From Kutzneria sp. CA-103260 (GTDB lineage: Bacteria; Actinomycetota; Actinomycetes; Mycobacteriales; Pseudonocardiaceae), in NCBI RefSeq assembly GCF_018263855.1, contig NZ_CP073318.1, positions 4,402,001 through 4,466,000 on the forward strand: a stretch of 64,000 bases of DNA, read 5' to 3'. How positions within the stretch are numbered: the stretch's first letter is position 1; every line of letters starts with the position of its first letter. The notes below the pieces were generated by a model. The model did not search any database. It saw nothing but the letters and a program-made list of their open reading frames with translations, and was not told the DNA's origin. A program made the translations under genes and the position numbers. This document shows, piece after piece, positions 8,133 to 16,105 of this stretch.

Positions 8133-9137
8133 TCAGCTGCTGGCGGCCTTGTCGTGCAGCACCGTCGTCTGGCTCATGCCGTCCAGCGCCTGCCGCACGC
8201 CCGCGGCCACCGCCGCCGTCAACTGGTCGGCGCTGAGCGACCCGGTGCTCACCGGCATCGCCTTGGCCAACAACGCCGGCAGCTGCGCGATCGCCGCGGC
8301 CAGGCCCTCGATGGACTTGCTCTTGTTCACCCGGTCGGTGAACTCCTGGTTGCTCAGGCCGATCTCGCAGCTCGCGCCCGGCCACGCCTTCAGCGTCGCC
8401 TGCCCGACCGCCTCGCGGACCCCGCTGACCAGCGGACCGTCCTGGGTGGCGTACTGGGTCGGGTCGTCCAGGTTCTTCAGGAACACAGCCATGTCGTTTC
8501 CTCCCACCGCTACCGGCCGGTCCTGTTGGCCGAAATCGCTCTGGTGTGCCTCGTCGACGTCGCACTCCGTGCCGTCGATCGTGACGACGAGGTCGTTGCG
8601 TTGCAGCACATTGATCCTCGGGTCGACCTGGCCGCCCGACCACGCGATCGACTGCCACCCGTAGGTCGCCAGGCCGGCGTCCAACGCCCGCGACACCGCG
8701 TAGAAACCGCCGTACACGCCCATTCGGGCATGGCCCAGCACGCTGGCCGCGCCGGCCAGGTACTGCCCGCACGGCCCCAGTTTCGCCATCGGATCCGAGG
8801 AATTCGGCGCGTAGTCCGGGATGTCGAAGTCGATGCACATGTAGATCGGCCAGCCCGCCAGTCCACACGCGTTGACCTGCGCGATCGCCGCCTGCGCGTC
8901 GGCGATTCCGGCGGACCGCCCCAGCGTGGAGCGATCCGGCGCCGGGGGACGCAGCTTCTTCTCGAACACCAGCCCGATCGCGACGCCGGCGGCCCGCAGG
9001 TCCGCCACCTCAGCGGCACTGAGGAACACGTGCTCGCCCAACCCGTTGTCCAGATACCGCAGCACGAAGTCGTAGCCGGCGGCCCTGATGGCCGAGCCGC
9101 GCGGCCGTCCCGCGGAATAGTCCAGTCCTCTGATCAC
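8133..9137 (-). CDS. DUF1906 glycoside-hydrolase-like protein
   Basis: A 334-residue protein. Residues 1-200 match the DUF1906 TIM-barrel fold (Rv2525c-like): it starts MIRGLDYSAGRP, has YDFVLRYLDNGLGE, IGLVFEKK, GWPIYMCIDFDI, MGVYGGFYAVSRAL and WQSIAWSGGQVDP, and ends with a conserved DGTECDVDEA stretch. There is no signal peptide. The C-terminal 120 residues are a separate, helical, Ala-rich tail. DUF1906 proteins are thought to act on peptidoglycan or glycans and are common in actinophages and actinobacteria; activity here is unproven. Confidence 0.82.
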   Translation of the reverse strand: MIRGLDYSAGRPRGSAIRAAGYDFVLRYLDNGLGEHVFLSAAEVADLRAAGVAIGLVFEKKLRPPAPDRSTLGRSAGIADAQAAIAQVNACGLAGWPIYMCIDFDIPDYAPNSSDPMAKLGPCGQYLAGAASVLGHARMGVYGGFYAVSRALDAGLATYGWQSIAWSGGQVDPRINVLQRNDLVVTIDGTECDVDEAHQSDFGQQDRPVAVGGNDMAVFLKNLDDPTQYATQDGPLVSGVREAVGQATLKAWPGASCEIGLSNQEFTDRVNKSKSIEGLAAAIAQLPALLAKAMPVSTGSLSADQLTAAVAAGVRQALDGMSQTTVLHDKAASS

Positions 9138-9305
9138 GTGTCACCGTCACACATGTCCACGGCAGCCCCCTTCAATTGCAGTGGCAGTGAGAAGTTTGGC
9201 CGACGTCCGCTCCCTCGGATGGCCACCGTCAACGGTAGCGCCCGAAGAGGCAGCCCCGCCGGCATTTCGCCATTCCTCCCGCCACCGGCCCACCCCCGAC
9301 CCTCG

Positions 9306-9788
9306 TCAATCCGCCATCCGGGTCCGCCGACCCCACTCGGCCAGCGCCGCGTAGTCCGCCGCGACCAACCCCACCCGCGGATTGACCTTGTGCAGCAGGG
9401 CATCCCCGCCGTGGTGCGCCACCACCCAGGCTCGGTCGACCGCCCCGATCTCGTCATCCACCCAGGCAAACGGCCGACCGGCCGCGTACGCCACCAGATG
9501 CCGCGTCTTCCAATGCAGGCCAGGGGTTTCCTCGTCGTCGGAGTCGGGCCAGGCGACGATCGGCAGCGGTCGCAGGCCGAGCACGGGCGTGATCAGCTCA
9601 TTGGCTTCGGACAGCCATGTGGTGGCCCAGACAAGATCGCCCGGGAGTGCGGACAACCGGGCGCCATGCGCCGGATCCAGGCGTTCGAGCAGCGGATTGA
9701 CCGAATCGGTGTGGTGGCTCGGATAGGGGCCGCCGCCGAAGGGGATCAGCGTTCCGTCGACGTCCAGGAAGATCAGCGGGCGGTGCAC
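9306..9788 (-). CDS. HAD-like hydrolase
   Basis: A 160-residue minimal HAD-fold protein. It shows motif I LIFLDVDGTLIP, motif II in LVWATTW, a lysine in LHWKTRH and the acidic motif IV WVDDEIG. It has no cap domain to speak of. GTG 9788 follows immediately after the TGA of the SDR gene, so it is the last cistron of a four-gene operon and is likely translated by coupling. It probably dephosphorylates a small metabolite of that pathway, but the substrate is unknown. Confidence 0.83.
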   Translation of the reverse strand: MHRPLIFLDVDGTLIPFGGGPYPSHHTDSVNPLLERLDPAHGARLSALPGDLVWATTWLSEANELITPVLGLRPLPIVAWPDSDDEETPGLHWKTRHLVAYAAGRPFAWVDDEIGAVDRAWVVAHHGGDALLHKVNPRVGLVAADYAALAEWGRRTRMAD

Positions 9789-10562
9789 TCACACATATTT
9801 GCCCATGCCGCCGGCGACGTCGATGACCGCGCCGGTGATGTAGCTGGCGCGGGCGCCGGCGAGGAAGGCGACGAGGCCGGAGACCTCGTCGACATGGCCG
9901 AAGCGGCCGAGGGGGACCTCGGCGGCGGCGAGGGAGTCGAGGAACTCGCCGCGGTCGGTGTCGGGGGCGCGGCGGGCGTGGATGTTGGCCCACTGCGGGG
10001 TGTCGACGAAGCCGATGTTCACGCTGTTGACGAGGATGCCGTCGGCGCCGAACTCCTGGGCGAGGGCCTTGTTCAGGTTGAGGCAGGCGGCCCGGACCAC
10101 GGTGGTGGCGAAGAAGGCTGGGTCGGGCTGGCGGGCGTAGACGGCGTTGACGTTGACCACGCGGGGCGAGTCGCTGGCCCGCAGGTGCGGCAGGGCGGCC
10201 CGGAAGCAGCGGATCTGGGAGAACAGCTTGACGTCGAGGTCGGCCCGCCAGTCCTCGTCGGAGAGGGTCTCGAAGTCGCCGGGATGGGCCCGACCGGCGT
10301 TGTTCACGAGAATGTCCACACCGCCGAGCGCAGCGGCGGCTGAGTCCACAAAGGACTGGACGGAGGCGGCGTCGGTGACGTCGGCGACCTGGTGGAACAC
10401 CTCGCCGTCGAGGGACTGGGCGGCGGCCGAGAGCTCGGCGGCGTTGCGGGAGCAGATGGCGACCCGGGCGCCCTCGGCGAGCAGCTCGGCGGCGACGGCC
10501 AGGCCGATTCCCTTGGAGCCGCCGGTGACGAGCGCCCGGCGGCCGGCCAGTCCGAGATCCAT
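9789..10562 (-). CDS. SDR-fold protein lacking the usual catalytic tetrad
   Basis: A 257-residue classical SDR fold. The cofactor motif TGGSKGIG and the NNAG motif are intact. The normal Asn-Ser-Tyr-Lys tetrad is not: DVKLF replaces DVNL, NVNAV replaces the serine position, and ATTVVRAA stands where YxxxK is expected, giving Lys, Ala, Thr and Arg by my alignment. A subset of SDR proteins shares this variant and its chemistry is unclear. The gene begins one base after the cupin stop (TGA-C-ATG) and is followed directly by the HAD gene, third in the operon. Confidence 0.85.
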   Translation of the reverse strand: MDLGLAGRRALVTGGSKGIGLAVAAELLAEGARVAICSRNAAELSAAAQSLDGEVFHQVADVTDAASVQSFVDSAAAALGGVDILVNNAGRAHPGDFETLSDEDWRADLDVKLFSQIRCFRAALPHLRASDSPRVVNVNAVYARQPDPAFFATTVVRAACLNLNKALAQEFGADGILVNSVNIGFVDTPQWANIHARRAPDTDRGEFLDSLAAAEVPLGRFGHVDEVSGLVAFLAGARASYITGAVIDVAGGMGKYV

Positions 10563-10563
10563 G

Positions 10564-10986
10564 TCAGTCCTCGACGGTCGACGGCGAGACCTGCGTGGCG
10601 GCGTAGTCGACCAGGGTCGACCGCGGCGGCGTGAACACGTCGATCTCCTTGCAGGTGGTGTCGAGCGTCCGCGCGCCGTGCGGCACCCATGGCGGCACGA
10701 CAGCGACGTCGCCGGCCCGCATGGTCCGGGTGACGCCGTCGATGGTGAACTCGAACTCGCCCTCGGTGACGATGACGATCTGCTCCTCGGCGTGGCTGTG
10801 CGTCGGCGCCTCGGTGTGCGGCTCGTACGAGGCGAAGTTCAGCAGCATGCTCTGACCGAGCACGGGCCGGAAGTCCAGGCCCGGCACCAGAGTCATCGCC
10901 TGGATGGCGTCGACGTCGACGAACCGGCCGGGGGCGGTCGGCGTGCCGCCGCCCTCGGTGCTGAAGTGCTCCGAGCTGGTGGTCAA
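10564..10986 (-). CDS. single-domain cupin protein
   Basis: A 140-residue cupin. Motif 1 is seen in PTHSHAEEQIVIVTEGEFEF and motif 2 in VPPWVPHGART, so the metal-binding His-His-Glu-His set appears intact. Its start overlaps the aminotransferase stop by four bases (ATGA), showing translational coupling. Small cupins in such operons can be isomerases, dioxygenases or sugar/amino-acid tailoring enzymes. The pathway is not identifiable from sequence. Confidence 0.86.
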   Translation of the reverse strand: MTTSSEHFSTEGGGTPTAPGRFVDVDAIQAMTLVPGLDFRPVLGQSMLLNFASYEPHTEAPTHSHAEEQIVIVTEGEFEFTIDGVTRTMRAGDVAVVPPWVPHGARTLDTTCKEIDVFTPPRSTLVDYAATQVSPSTVED

Positions 10987-12185
10987 GACGCCCGCCTCTC
11001 CCGCAGGGACCGGACGGCGGCGGCCAACCGCGCGACGCCCTCGTCGATGTCGGACTCGCTGACTCTGCTGTAGGACAACCGAAGGTGCTCGTTGTCGCTA
11101 GCCTCGGCGAAGAACCCGGCGCCGGGCACGAAGGCGACCTTGCTCTCCCGGGCGACGTCGGCCAGCGCCACGGTGTCCACGCCGGGAACCCGCAGCCAGC
11201 TGAAGAAACCGCCACGCGGCACGGTCCACGTGCCCAGCCCCTCGAAGTGCCGTTCCAGCGCACCGACCAGCGCGGTGGCCCGACCCCGGTACAGGGCGCG
11301 AGCGAGCGGCAGATGCTCGTCGAGGTGCCCAGCGCGCAGGTACTCCTCCATCATCCGCTGCCCGAGCGCGCCGGCGCACTGGTCGGAGTTTTGCTTGGCC
11401 ACGCACAGTCGCGTGACGACCTCGGCCGGACCGACGGCCCAGCCCAGCCGCACGCCGGGGAAGAACACCTTGGAGAAGGTGCCGATCTGCACGACCACGT
11501 CCGGCCCGAGCGACCACAGGCTGGGCCGCGGCCCGTCGTCGAAGCCGAGCTGGCTGTACGCCACGTCCTCGATGATCAGGATGCCGTGCCGCCGGCACAG
11601 CTCCACCAGCGCGGCCCGCCGCGGCACGGACATGGTGTGGCCACTGGGGTTCTGGAAGTCGGGAATGGTGTAGACGAGCTTCGGCGGCGCCGGGAGCGTG
11701 GTCAGCAACGCGTCCAGCGCGTCGACGTCGAGGCCGTCCTCGTCCAGGGGCACGCCGCGAAGCACGGGATCGAAGGCCATGAAGCCGGAGACCGCGCCGA
11801 GATAGCTGGGTTCCTCCACGACCACCACGTCGCCGGCATCGAGCATGGTCCTGGCGATCAGGGTGATCGCGTCGATGCCGCCGCTGGTCACCATCAGCTC
11901 GCCGTCGCCGGGCCGCCGGCCGTCGGTGGCGGCCAGCCGATCGGCCAGTGCCTCGCGGGTGCTGGCGATGCCCTCGCTCGGCGAGTACTGCAACGCCACC
12001 GCGGCGTCGGTCTCGATCAGCTTGTGGGCGATGTCGCCGACGACGTCCGTGGCGAACAGGGAGGGATCGGGGAAGCCCCCGGTGAAGTTGATCAGATCCC
12101 GCGCCCCGGCCAGGGCCAGGATGCCGCCGATGAGGTCGGGCGCGGTGCGGGCGCGTCGGGCCAGCCGCTCGCTCCAGTCGATCAC
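10983..12185 (-). CDS. PLP-dependent aminotransferase, class I/II
   Basis: A 400-residue fold-type I aminotransferase like the 2-aminoadipate/MocR-domain group. It has NFTGGFPDPSLF, the cofactor-stacking YSPSEGIASTREALA region, IPDFQNPSGHTMS, the aspartate in IIEDVAYSQLGF and the Schiff-base lysine in GTFSKVFFPGVRLGW. It transfers the amino group of an unidentified amino acid. It is the first gene of the aminotransferase-cupin-SDR-HAD operon and is divergent from the Lrp-type regulator, which probably senses the same amino acid. Confidence 0.9.
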   Translation of the reverse strand: MIDWSERLARRARTAPDLIGGILALAGARDLINFTGGFPDPSLFATDVVGDIAHKLIETDAAVALQYSPSEGIASTREALADRLAATDGRRPGDGELMVTSGGIDAITLIARTMLDAGDVVVVEEPSYLGAVSGFMAFDPVLRGVPLDEDGLDVDALDALLTTLPAPPKLVYTIPDFQNPSGHTMSVPRRAALVELCRRHGILIIEDVAYSQLGFDDGPRPSLWSLGPDVVVQIGTFSKVFFPGVRLGWAVGPAEVVTRLCVAKQNSDQCAGALGQRMMEEYLRAGHLDEHLPLARALYRGRATALVGALERHFEGLGTWTVPRGGFFSWLRVPGVDTVALADVARESKVAFVPGAGFFAEASDNEHLRLSYSRVSESDIDEGVARLAAAVRSLRERRAS

Positions 12186-12296
12186 ATGCCACCCCCGCCT
12201 TGACAGGTACTTGCGTTTGCCAGGAGAGTTTCGTCACTGACCTTACATACGCATGGTCGAGGCGTCCAGACACCATTCAAGTGACGGAGAGTGACG

Positions 12297-12848
12297 ATGG
12301 AATGGGTGAAGCCGCTCGGCGGCATCGCCGCGCACGCGGCCCCGCCCGTGGAGCCGGCCCAGCTGGACGCCGTCGACCTCCAGCTGTTGCTGCTGCTGAG
12401 CCAGGACGCCCGGATCTCCCAGCGCAGCCTGGCCCGTGAGCTGGGCATGTCCGCGCCCGCAGTGGCCGACCGGATCGCCCGGCTGCACCGGCAGGGCGTG
12501 ATCGAGGGCTACGGGGTGCGGCTCAACTGGAGCGCCATGGGCTATCCCACGATCGCCTACCTGACCGTCACCGCGGCCGAGGGCGTCGAGCAGGGCTCGA
12601 TCATGACCGAGCTGGCCGGACTGCCGGAGGTGGAGGAGGTCGTGATCGTCACCGGCGGGGTCGACATGCTGGTGCGGGTCCGCGTGCGTGACCACACCCA
12701 CCTGCGCGAGCTGCTGATCAACCGGGTCTGGCAGATCGCCGGCATCCAGCGCACCAACACCTCGCTGTCGGTGGCCGAGATGCGGCCGAAGAACACCGCC
12801 AGCGAGCTGATCGCCGACATGATCCGGCGCGCCGGCCCGGGCCGCTGA
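12297..12848 (+). CDS. Lrp/AsnC-family transcriptional regulator
   Basis: A 183-residue regulator. The N-terminal HTH is LDAVDLQLLLLLSQDARISQRSLARELGMSAPAVADRIARLHRQGVI, and the C-terminal part is the RAM/AsnC ligand-binding ferredoxin-like domain (VEEVVIVTGGVDMLVRVRVRD). ATG 12297 is preferred over the GTG six bases upstream because it is spaced correctly from GGAGA. It faces the aminotransferase operon across 111 bases and probably controls it in response to an amino acid. Confidence 0.9.
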   Translation: MEWVKPLGGIAAHAAPPVEPAQLDAVDLQLLLLLSQDARISQRSLARELGMSAPAVADRIARLHRQGVIEGYGVRLNWSAMGYPTIAYLTVTAAEGVEQGSIMTELAGLPEVEEVVIVTGGVDMLVRVRVRDHTHLRELLINRVWQIAGIQRTNTSLSVAEMRPKNTASELIADMIRRAGPGR

Positions 12849-12958
12849 GCGAACGGGGAAGCTGACCGAGGCGGCTCACCGAACTGCCCCGCCTTTCGGG
12901 CCGGCACAGGTCTACCGGCGGGTGCTGTCCGACGCCGAGCGGAACATCATGCTCGGCT

Positions 12959-13381
12959 TCACTTGGCGAACAGCTGGGCCTCGTCGCGGAACGCCTTGAA
13001 CTCCAGGGCGTTTCCCGCGGGGTCGTGCAGGAACATGGTCCACTGCTCCCCCGGCTCGCCGGCGAAGCGCTGGTAGGGCTCGATCACGAACCGCGTGTCG
13101 GCGGCGCGGAGTTTGCCGGCCAGCACGTGGAAGTCCTCGACGGTGAGCACCAGGCCGAAGTGCGGCACCGGCACGTCGTGCCCGTCCACGGGGTTGCGGC
13201 CGGCCTCGTTGCGGGCGCCGGCGACGACGTGGGTGACGACCTGGTGGCCGTGGAAGTCCCAGTCCACCCAGTGCTCGGCCGACCGGCCCTCGGCCAGGCC
13301 GAGCACGCCGCCGTAGAAGGCGCGGGCGCGGGCCAGGTCGTCGACGGGGATGGCCAGGTGGAAGGCAGGGCGCGTGGTCAT
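12959..13381 (-). CDS. VOC-family (glyoxalase/bleomycin-resistance fold) protein
   Basis: A 140-residue protein with two beta-alpha-beta-beta-beta units: FHLAIPVDDLARARAFYGGVLGL at the start and a C-terminal MFLHDPAGNALEFKAF. These carry the metal-ligand histidine and glutamate positions of the vicinal oxygen chelate fold. ATG 13381 follows GGTGGGAG. The reaction cannot be assigned; relatives include lyases, dioxygenases and antibiotic-binding proteins. It is divergent from a GntR regulator with 45 bases between the starts. Confidence 0.88.
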   Translation of the reverse strand: MTTRPAFHLAIPVDDLARARAFYGGVLGLAEGRSAEHWVDWDFHGHQVVTHVVAGARNEAGRNPVDGHDVPVPHFGLVLTVEDFHVLAGKLRAADTRFVIEPYQRFAGEPGEQWTMFLHDPAGNALEFKAFRDEAQLFAK

Positions 13382-13402
13382 GGCTCCCACCTTGAAGCGC
13401 CG

Positions 13403-13420
13403 ATGTTCGAATGTCAACAT
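13403..13420. promoter_or_regulatory. inverted repeat in the VOC/GntR divergent promoter
   Basis: ATGTT at 13403-13407 is inverted as AACAT at 13416-13420 around CGAATGTC. It sits just upstream of both starts and is a natural candidate site for the adjacent GntR protein. Confidence 0.5.
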
Positions 13421-13426
13421 TAGGAC

Positions 13427-14089
13427 ATGAACCTGCCCAGGGCGGCCCGCCGCGGCCTGGCCGAGGAGTCGGCCGACCGGATCCGGGACGCGATCTTCGC
13501 CGGCCACTTCCCGCCCGGCGCGCCGCTGCGGGAAGTGGAACTGGCCGCCAGCCTCGACGTGAGCCGGGGGTCGGTGCGTGAAGGCCTGGCACTGTTGGAA
13601 CGTGAGGGTTTGGTGCGCAGCGAATGGCATCGCGGCACCACCGTCATCGAGGTGACCCCGCGCGACGTCGAGGAGGTGTACACCGTCCGGGCCGCACTCG
13701 ACCGCCTGGCCGCCATCACCGCCCGCACCGCCGCCAGCCCCGACGACCTCGCCGCCCTGGACCAGATCGTCGAGACCATGTCGTCCGATCTCGATCGCGG
13801 TGGCCCACGGCTACTGGCCCTCGACATCGCCTTCCACGACGCGGTGTACGCGGCCGCCGGCAACAGCCGCCTCATCCAGTCCTGGCAGGCGGTCCGGTCT
13901 CAGGTGTACCTGTTCCAACTGCGCCGGATCACGGTCAGCCCGCACGACTACCTCGCCCACGTCGTCGCCGAGCATCGCGAGCTGGCCGAACTGATCCGCG
14001 GCCACGACGCCAAAGCTCTGGCTCGCACGGCCGAGGAGCACGTGCACTCCGCCCGCCGCGCGCTGTTGGCACATCTCGCGCGTCACTGA
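13427..14089 (+). CDS. GntR-family regulator, FadR/FCD subfamily
   Basis: A 220-residue regulator. Residues 10-75 are the GntR winged helix (ADRIRDAIFAGHFPPGAPLREVELAASLDVSRGSVREGLALLEREGLV). Residues 85-215 are the helical FCD ligand domain (EEVYTVRAALDRLAA, LDIAFHDAVYAAAGN, HRELAELI). The conserved aspartate and histidines that bind metal in FCD domains are present. It probably represses itself and the divergent VOC gene through the inverted repeat between them. Its last seven bases overlap the convergent hydrolase gene. Confidence 0.9.
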   Translation: MNLPRAARRGLAEESADRIRDAIFAGHFPPGAPLREVELAASLDVSRGSVREGLALLEREGLVRSEWHRGTTVIEVTPRDVEEVYTVRAALDRLAAITARTAASPDDLAALDQIVETMSSDLDRGGPRLLALDIAFHDAVYAAAGNSRLIQSWQAVRSQVYLFQLRRITVSPHDYLAHVVAEHRELAELIRGHDAKALARTAEEHVHSARRALLAHLARH

Positions 14090-14955
14090 ACGATCCGGCG
14101 CAGGAACTCGACCTCAGCCTCGACCACCTCATCGAAGGCCGCGCCGCCCCGGTACACGTCGTAATGCGCGCCGGAATACCGAACCAGCTCTCCGCGCGCC
14201 GCCAGTTCGGCCACCCGAAGGGCGGGCCCGACCGGGGCCATCGCGTCGGTCTCGGCCACGACCATCAGGATCGGGATCCGGATCTCCGCCGCTTTCCGCA
14301 CCGGCCGGTGCGCGCCGATGGCCAGCACCGACCGGGCGGTCACCCGGTTGCGCCACAGCCGCGCGTCGCCGGGGTCGATCAGCCTCGCGCCGGTCATCGC
14401 GTCGTCCGTCGCGACCATGGCCAGCTCCCCCGCGTCGCCGTTGACGGGCAGGTAGATCGGCCGCCGGCCGAGCATCGATCCCAGTTTGTCCAGCAACCCC
14501 AAGGAAACCAGCCGCACCAGCCGCGGCAGCGGAACGTTCCGCGTGCCGGCCGCGCCGTCCACGAGCGGCGCCTGGGCGATCGCGCCCGCCAACGCCGGAT
14601 CGGTCGCCGCCAGCTCGACCACGTGCATGCCGGCGAACGACGTGCCCCAGACGACGATCCGGTCCGGGTCGAGGTCCGGCTGCGCCCGTGCCCACGCGAT
14701 CACGGCCCGGTAGTCGTCGAGTTGCCGGGGAACGCTCAGCTCATCACGCGGCCAGCCGGCCGACGAGCCCCACTGCCGGTAGTCGAAGGTGATCGCGGTG
14801 ACCCCCTCGGCCTGGAAACGTTCGGCAAATGGTTGCAGCCCACCGGCTTTCACCGCGCCCAGGCCGTGCCCCATGACCACGGCCGGCTTGCGGCCGGCGG
14901 CGCTCGCCGGATGGACCCAGGCCTCGATCCCTCCGATGTGGACGGTGGCGCGCAT
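14083..14955 (-). CDS. alpha/beta hydrolase (dienelactone-hydrolase-like)
   Basis: A 290-residue hydrolase. It has VVMGHGLGAVKAGGL (oxyanion region), FDYRQWGSS, the nucleophile elbow VWGTSFAGMH, the acid in VVAETDAMAP and the histidine in YSGAHYDVYRGG. It resembles secreted or cytosolic esterase/acetyl-hydrolase groups without a signal peptide. Its ATG overlaps the stop of the PRISE-like reductase by one base (TGATG), so the two are co-translated and probably act in one pathway under the TetR regulator at 16106. Confidence 0.87.
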   Translation of the reverse strand: MRATVHIGGIEAWVHPASAAGRKPAVVMGHGLGAVKAGGLQPFAERFQAEGVTAITFDYRQWGSSAGWPRDELSVPRQLDDYRAVIAWARAQPDLDPDRIVVWGTSFAGMHVVELAATDPALAGAIAQAPLVDGAAGTRNVPLPRLVRLVSLGLLDKLGSMLGRRPIYLPVNGDAGELAMVATDDAMTGARLIDPGDARLWRNRVTARSVLAIGAHRPVRKAAEIRIPILMVVAETDAMAPVGPALRVAELAARGELVRYSGAHYDVYRGGAAFDEVVEAEVEFLRRIVQ

Positions 14956-16007
14956 CAGCGCCGCCCGGGGATGATCTTGTCGCGGCGCAGCCCGTCCACG
15001 AACTCGGCGAAGGACCGCTCGCTCTCGACGAAGCCGTCGAAGCCGTGCCGGCGCGCCTTCATCGTGGACCGGAAGATGTCGCTGCCCATGTTCAGGATCG
15101 CGTCGGCGAACGGCCAGCTGGCGGTCTCCTCGAACTTGGTCGCCACCAGGCCGTGCCGGGCGACGATCCGGTCCCACACCGGCGCCTTGTCGGCCATCAC
15201 CTCAGCCAGCCGCATCGGCCGCGGCTCGGCGTGGGGCAGGCGGTAGGTCTCGGCCAGCCGCGGCCACAGCGTCGACCACCGGAAGACGTCCCCGTTGGTG
15301 ATGTTGAACGCCTCCCCGGCGGCGGCCGGCGTGGTCGCGGCCCACTCGGCCGCCCGGGCCAGCAGCCGGGCGTCGGTCAGCTCGTACACCGAGTCCCAGG
15401 TGGCGAGGCTGCCCGGGAACGCGAACGGCACGCCGAGCTCCGCGCAGATCTCGGCGTAGACGGTGATCGCCATGCCGAGGTTCATCGGGTTGCCCAGCGC
15501 GTACCCGATCACCGCCTCCGGCCGCAGCGCCGACCAGCCGAAGCCGTGCCGGCCCGCGGCGGCCTCCAGCCAGTCCTGCTGGTCGTAGTAGAAGTTCGGC
15601 GGCAGGTGCCGGGGCGCGTCCTCGCGCACCGGGGTCCTGGTCGGTCCGAGTTGGAACCCGTACCACTTGCCGCCCTCGATCAGGTTGACGTGCCGCAGGT
15701 TCGGCGCGACGGCGGCGATGGCGTCGACGGCGTTGGCCAGCAGGGCCACGTTCGGCTCGACCTCCTCGGCGAAGGTCGGCTTCATCAGGTAGGCGGCGTA
15801 GAAGACGTGCGTGGTCTCGTGGAGGCCGGCCAGCGCCTCCCGAGCCCCGTCGCGGTCGAGCAGGTCGACGGCGACGGCGCGACCCGGCCGCTCCGGCCGG
15901 GGCCGGCGGGACAGGGACACCACGTCCCAGCCCGCGCCGGCCAAGCGGTCGACGATCGCTCCCCCGGTGACGCCGGTGCCGCCGACGACAACCGCGTGTC
16001 CAGTCAT
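14955..16007 (-). CDS. PRISE-like SDR reductase (progesterone 5-beta-reductase/iridoid synthase relatives)
   Basis: A 350-residue atypical SDR. The Rossmann motif is VVVGGTGVTGGAIVDRLAG. Instead of the classical YxxxK it has EGGKWYG, with lysine, followed by PPNFYYDQQDWL. This NFYY arrangement is the hallmark of the PRISE enone reductases. It therefore probably reduces an activated C=C bond with NADPH. AGGAGG precedes the ATG at 16007. The gene is divergent from a TetR gene, with a long perfect palindrome between them. Confidence 0.86.
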   Translation of the reverse strand: MTGHAVVVGGTGVTGGAIVDRLAGAGWDVVSLSRRPRPERPGRAVAVDLLDRDGAREALAGLHETTHVFYAAYLMKPTFAEEVEPNVALLANAVDAIAAVAPNLRHVNLIEGGKWYGFQLGPTRTPVREDAPRHLPPNFYYDQQDWLEAAAGRHGFGWSALRPEAVIGYALGNPMNLGMAITVYAEICAELGVPFAFPGSLATWDSVYELTDARLLARAAEWAATTPAAAGEAFNITNGDVFRWSTLWPRLAETYRLPHAEPRPMRLAEVMADKAPVWDRIVARHGLVATKFEETASWPFADAILNMGSDIFRSTMKARRHGFDGFVESERSFAEFVDGLRRDKIIPGRR

Positions 16008-16016
16008 CAGATCCTC

Positions 16017-16049
16017 CTAGTCGAGACGAGACGATTCCGTCTCGACTAG
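16017..16049. promoter_or_regulatory. TetR-type operator: perfect 12-base inverted repeat
   Basis: CTAGTCGAGACG at 16017-16028 is perfectly inverted as CGTCTCGACTAG at 16038-16049, spacer AGACGATTC. It covers the start region of the reductase gene and faces the TetR gene. Further GTCTCG words at 16081-16092 may be a second half-site. Autorepression plus control of the reductase-hydrolase pair is the likely logic. Confidence 0.8.
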
Positions 16050-16105
16050 CACGCTAATGCAGGTCCAAACGGCACGCAACCGTCTCGTGTCGTAAGCTGA
16101 GCCAC

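Noticed and set aside
8154..10343. Open frame of about 729 codons opposite the DUF1906, HAD and SDR genes
   Set aside because: Crosses three well-supported genes on the other strand and encodes low-complexity sequence.
12959..13630. 223-residue version of the VOC protein
   Set aside because: The extra N-terminus is antisense to the GntR gene and unconserved; GGTGGGAG before ATG 13381 fixes the start.
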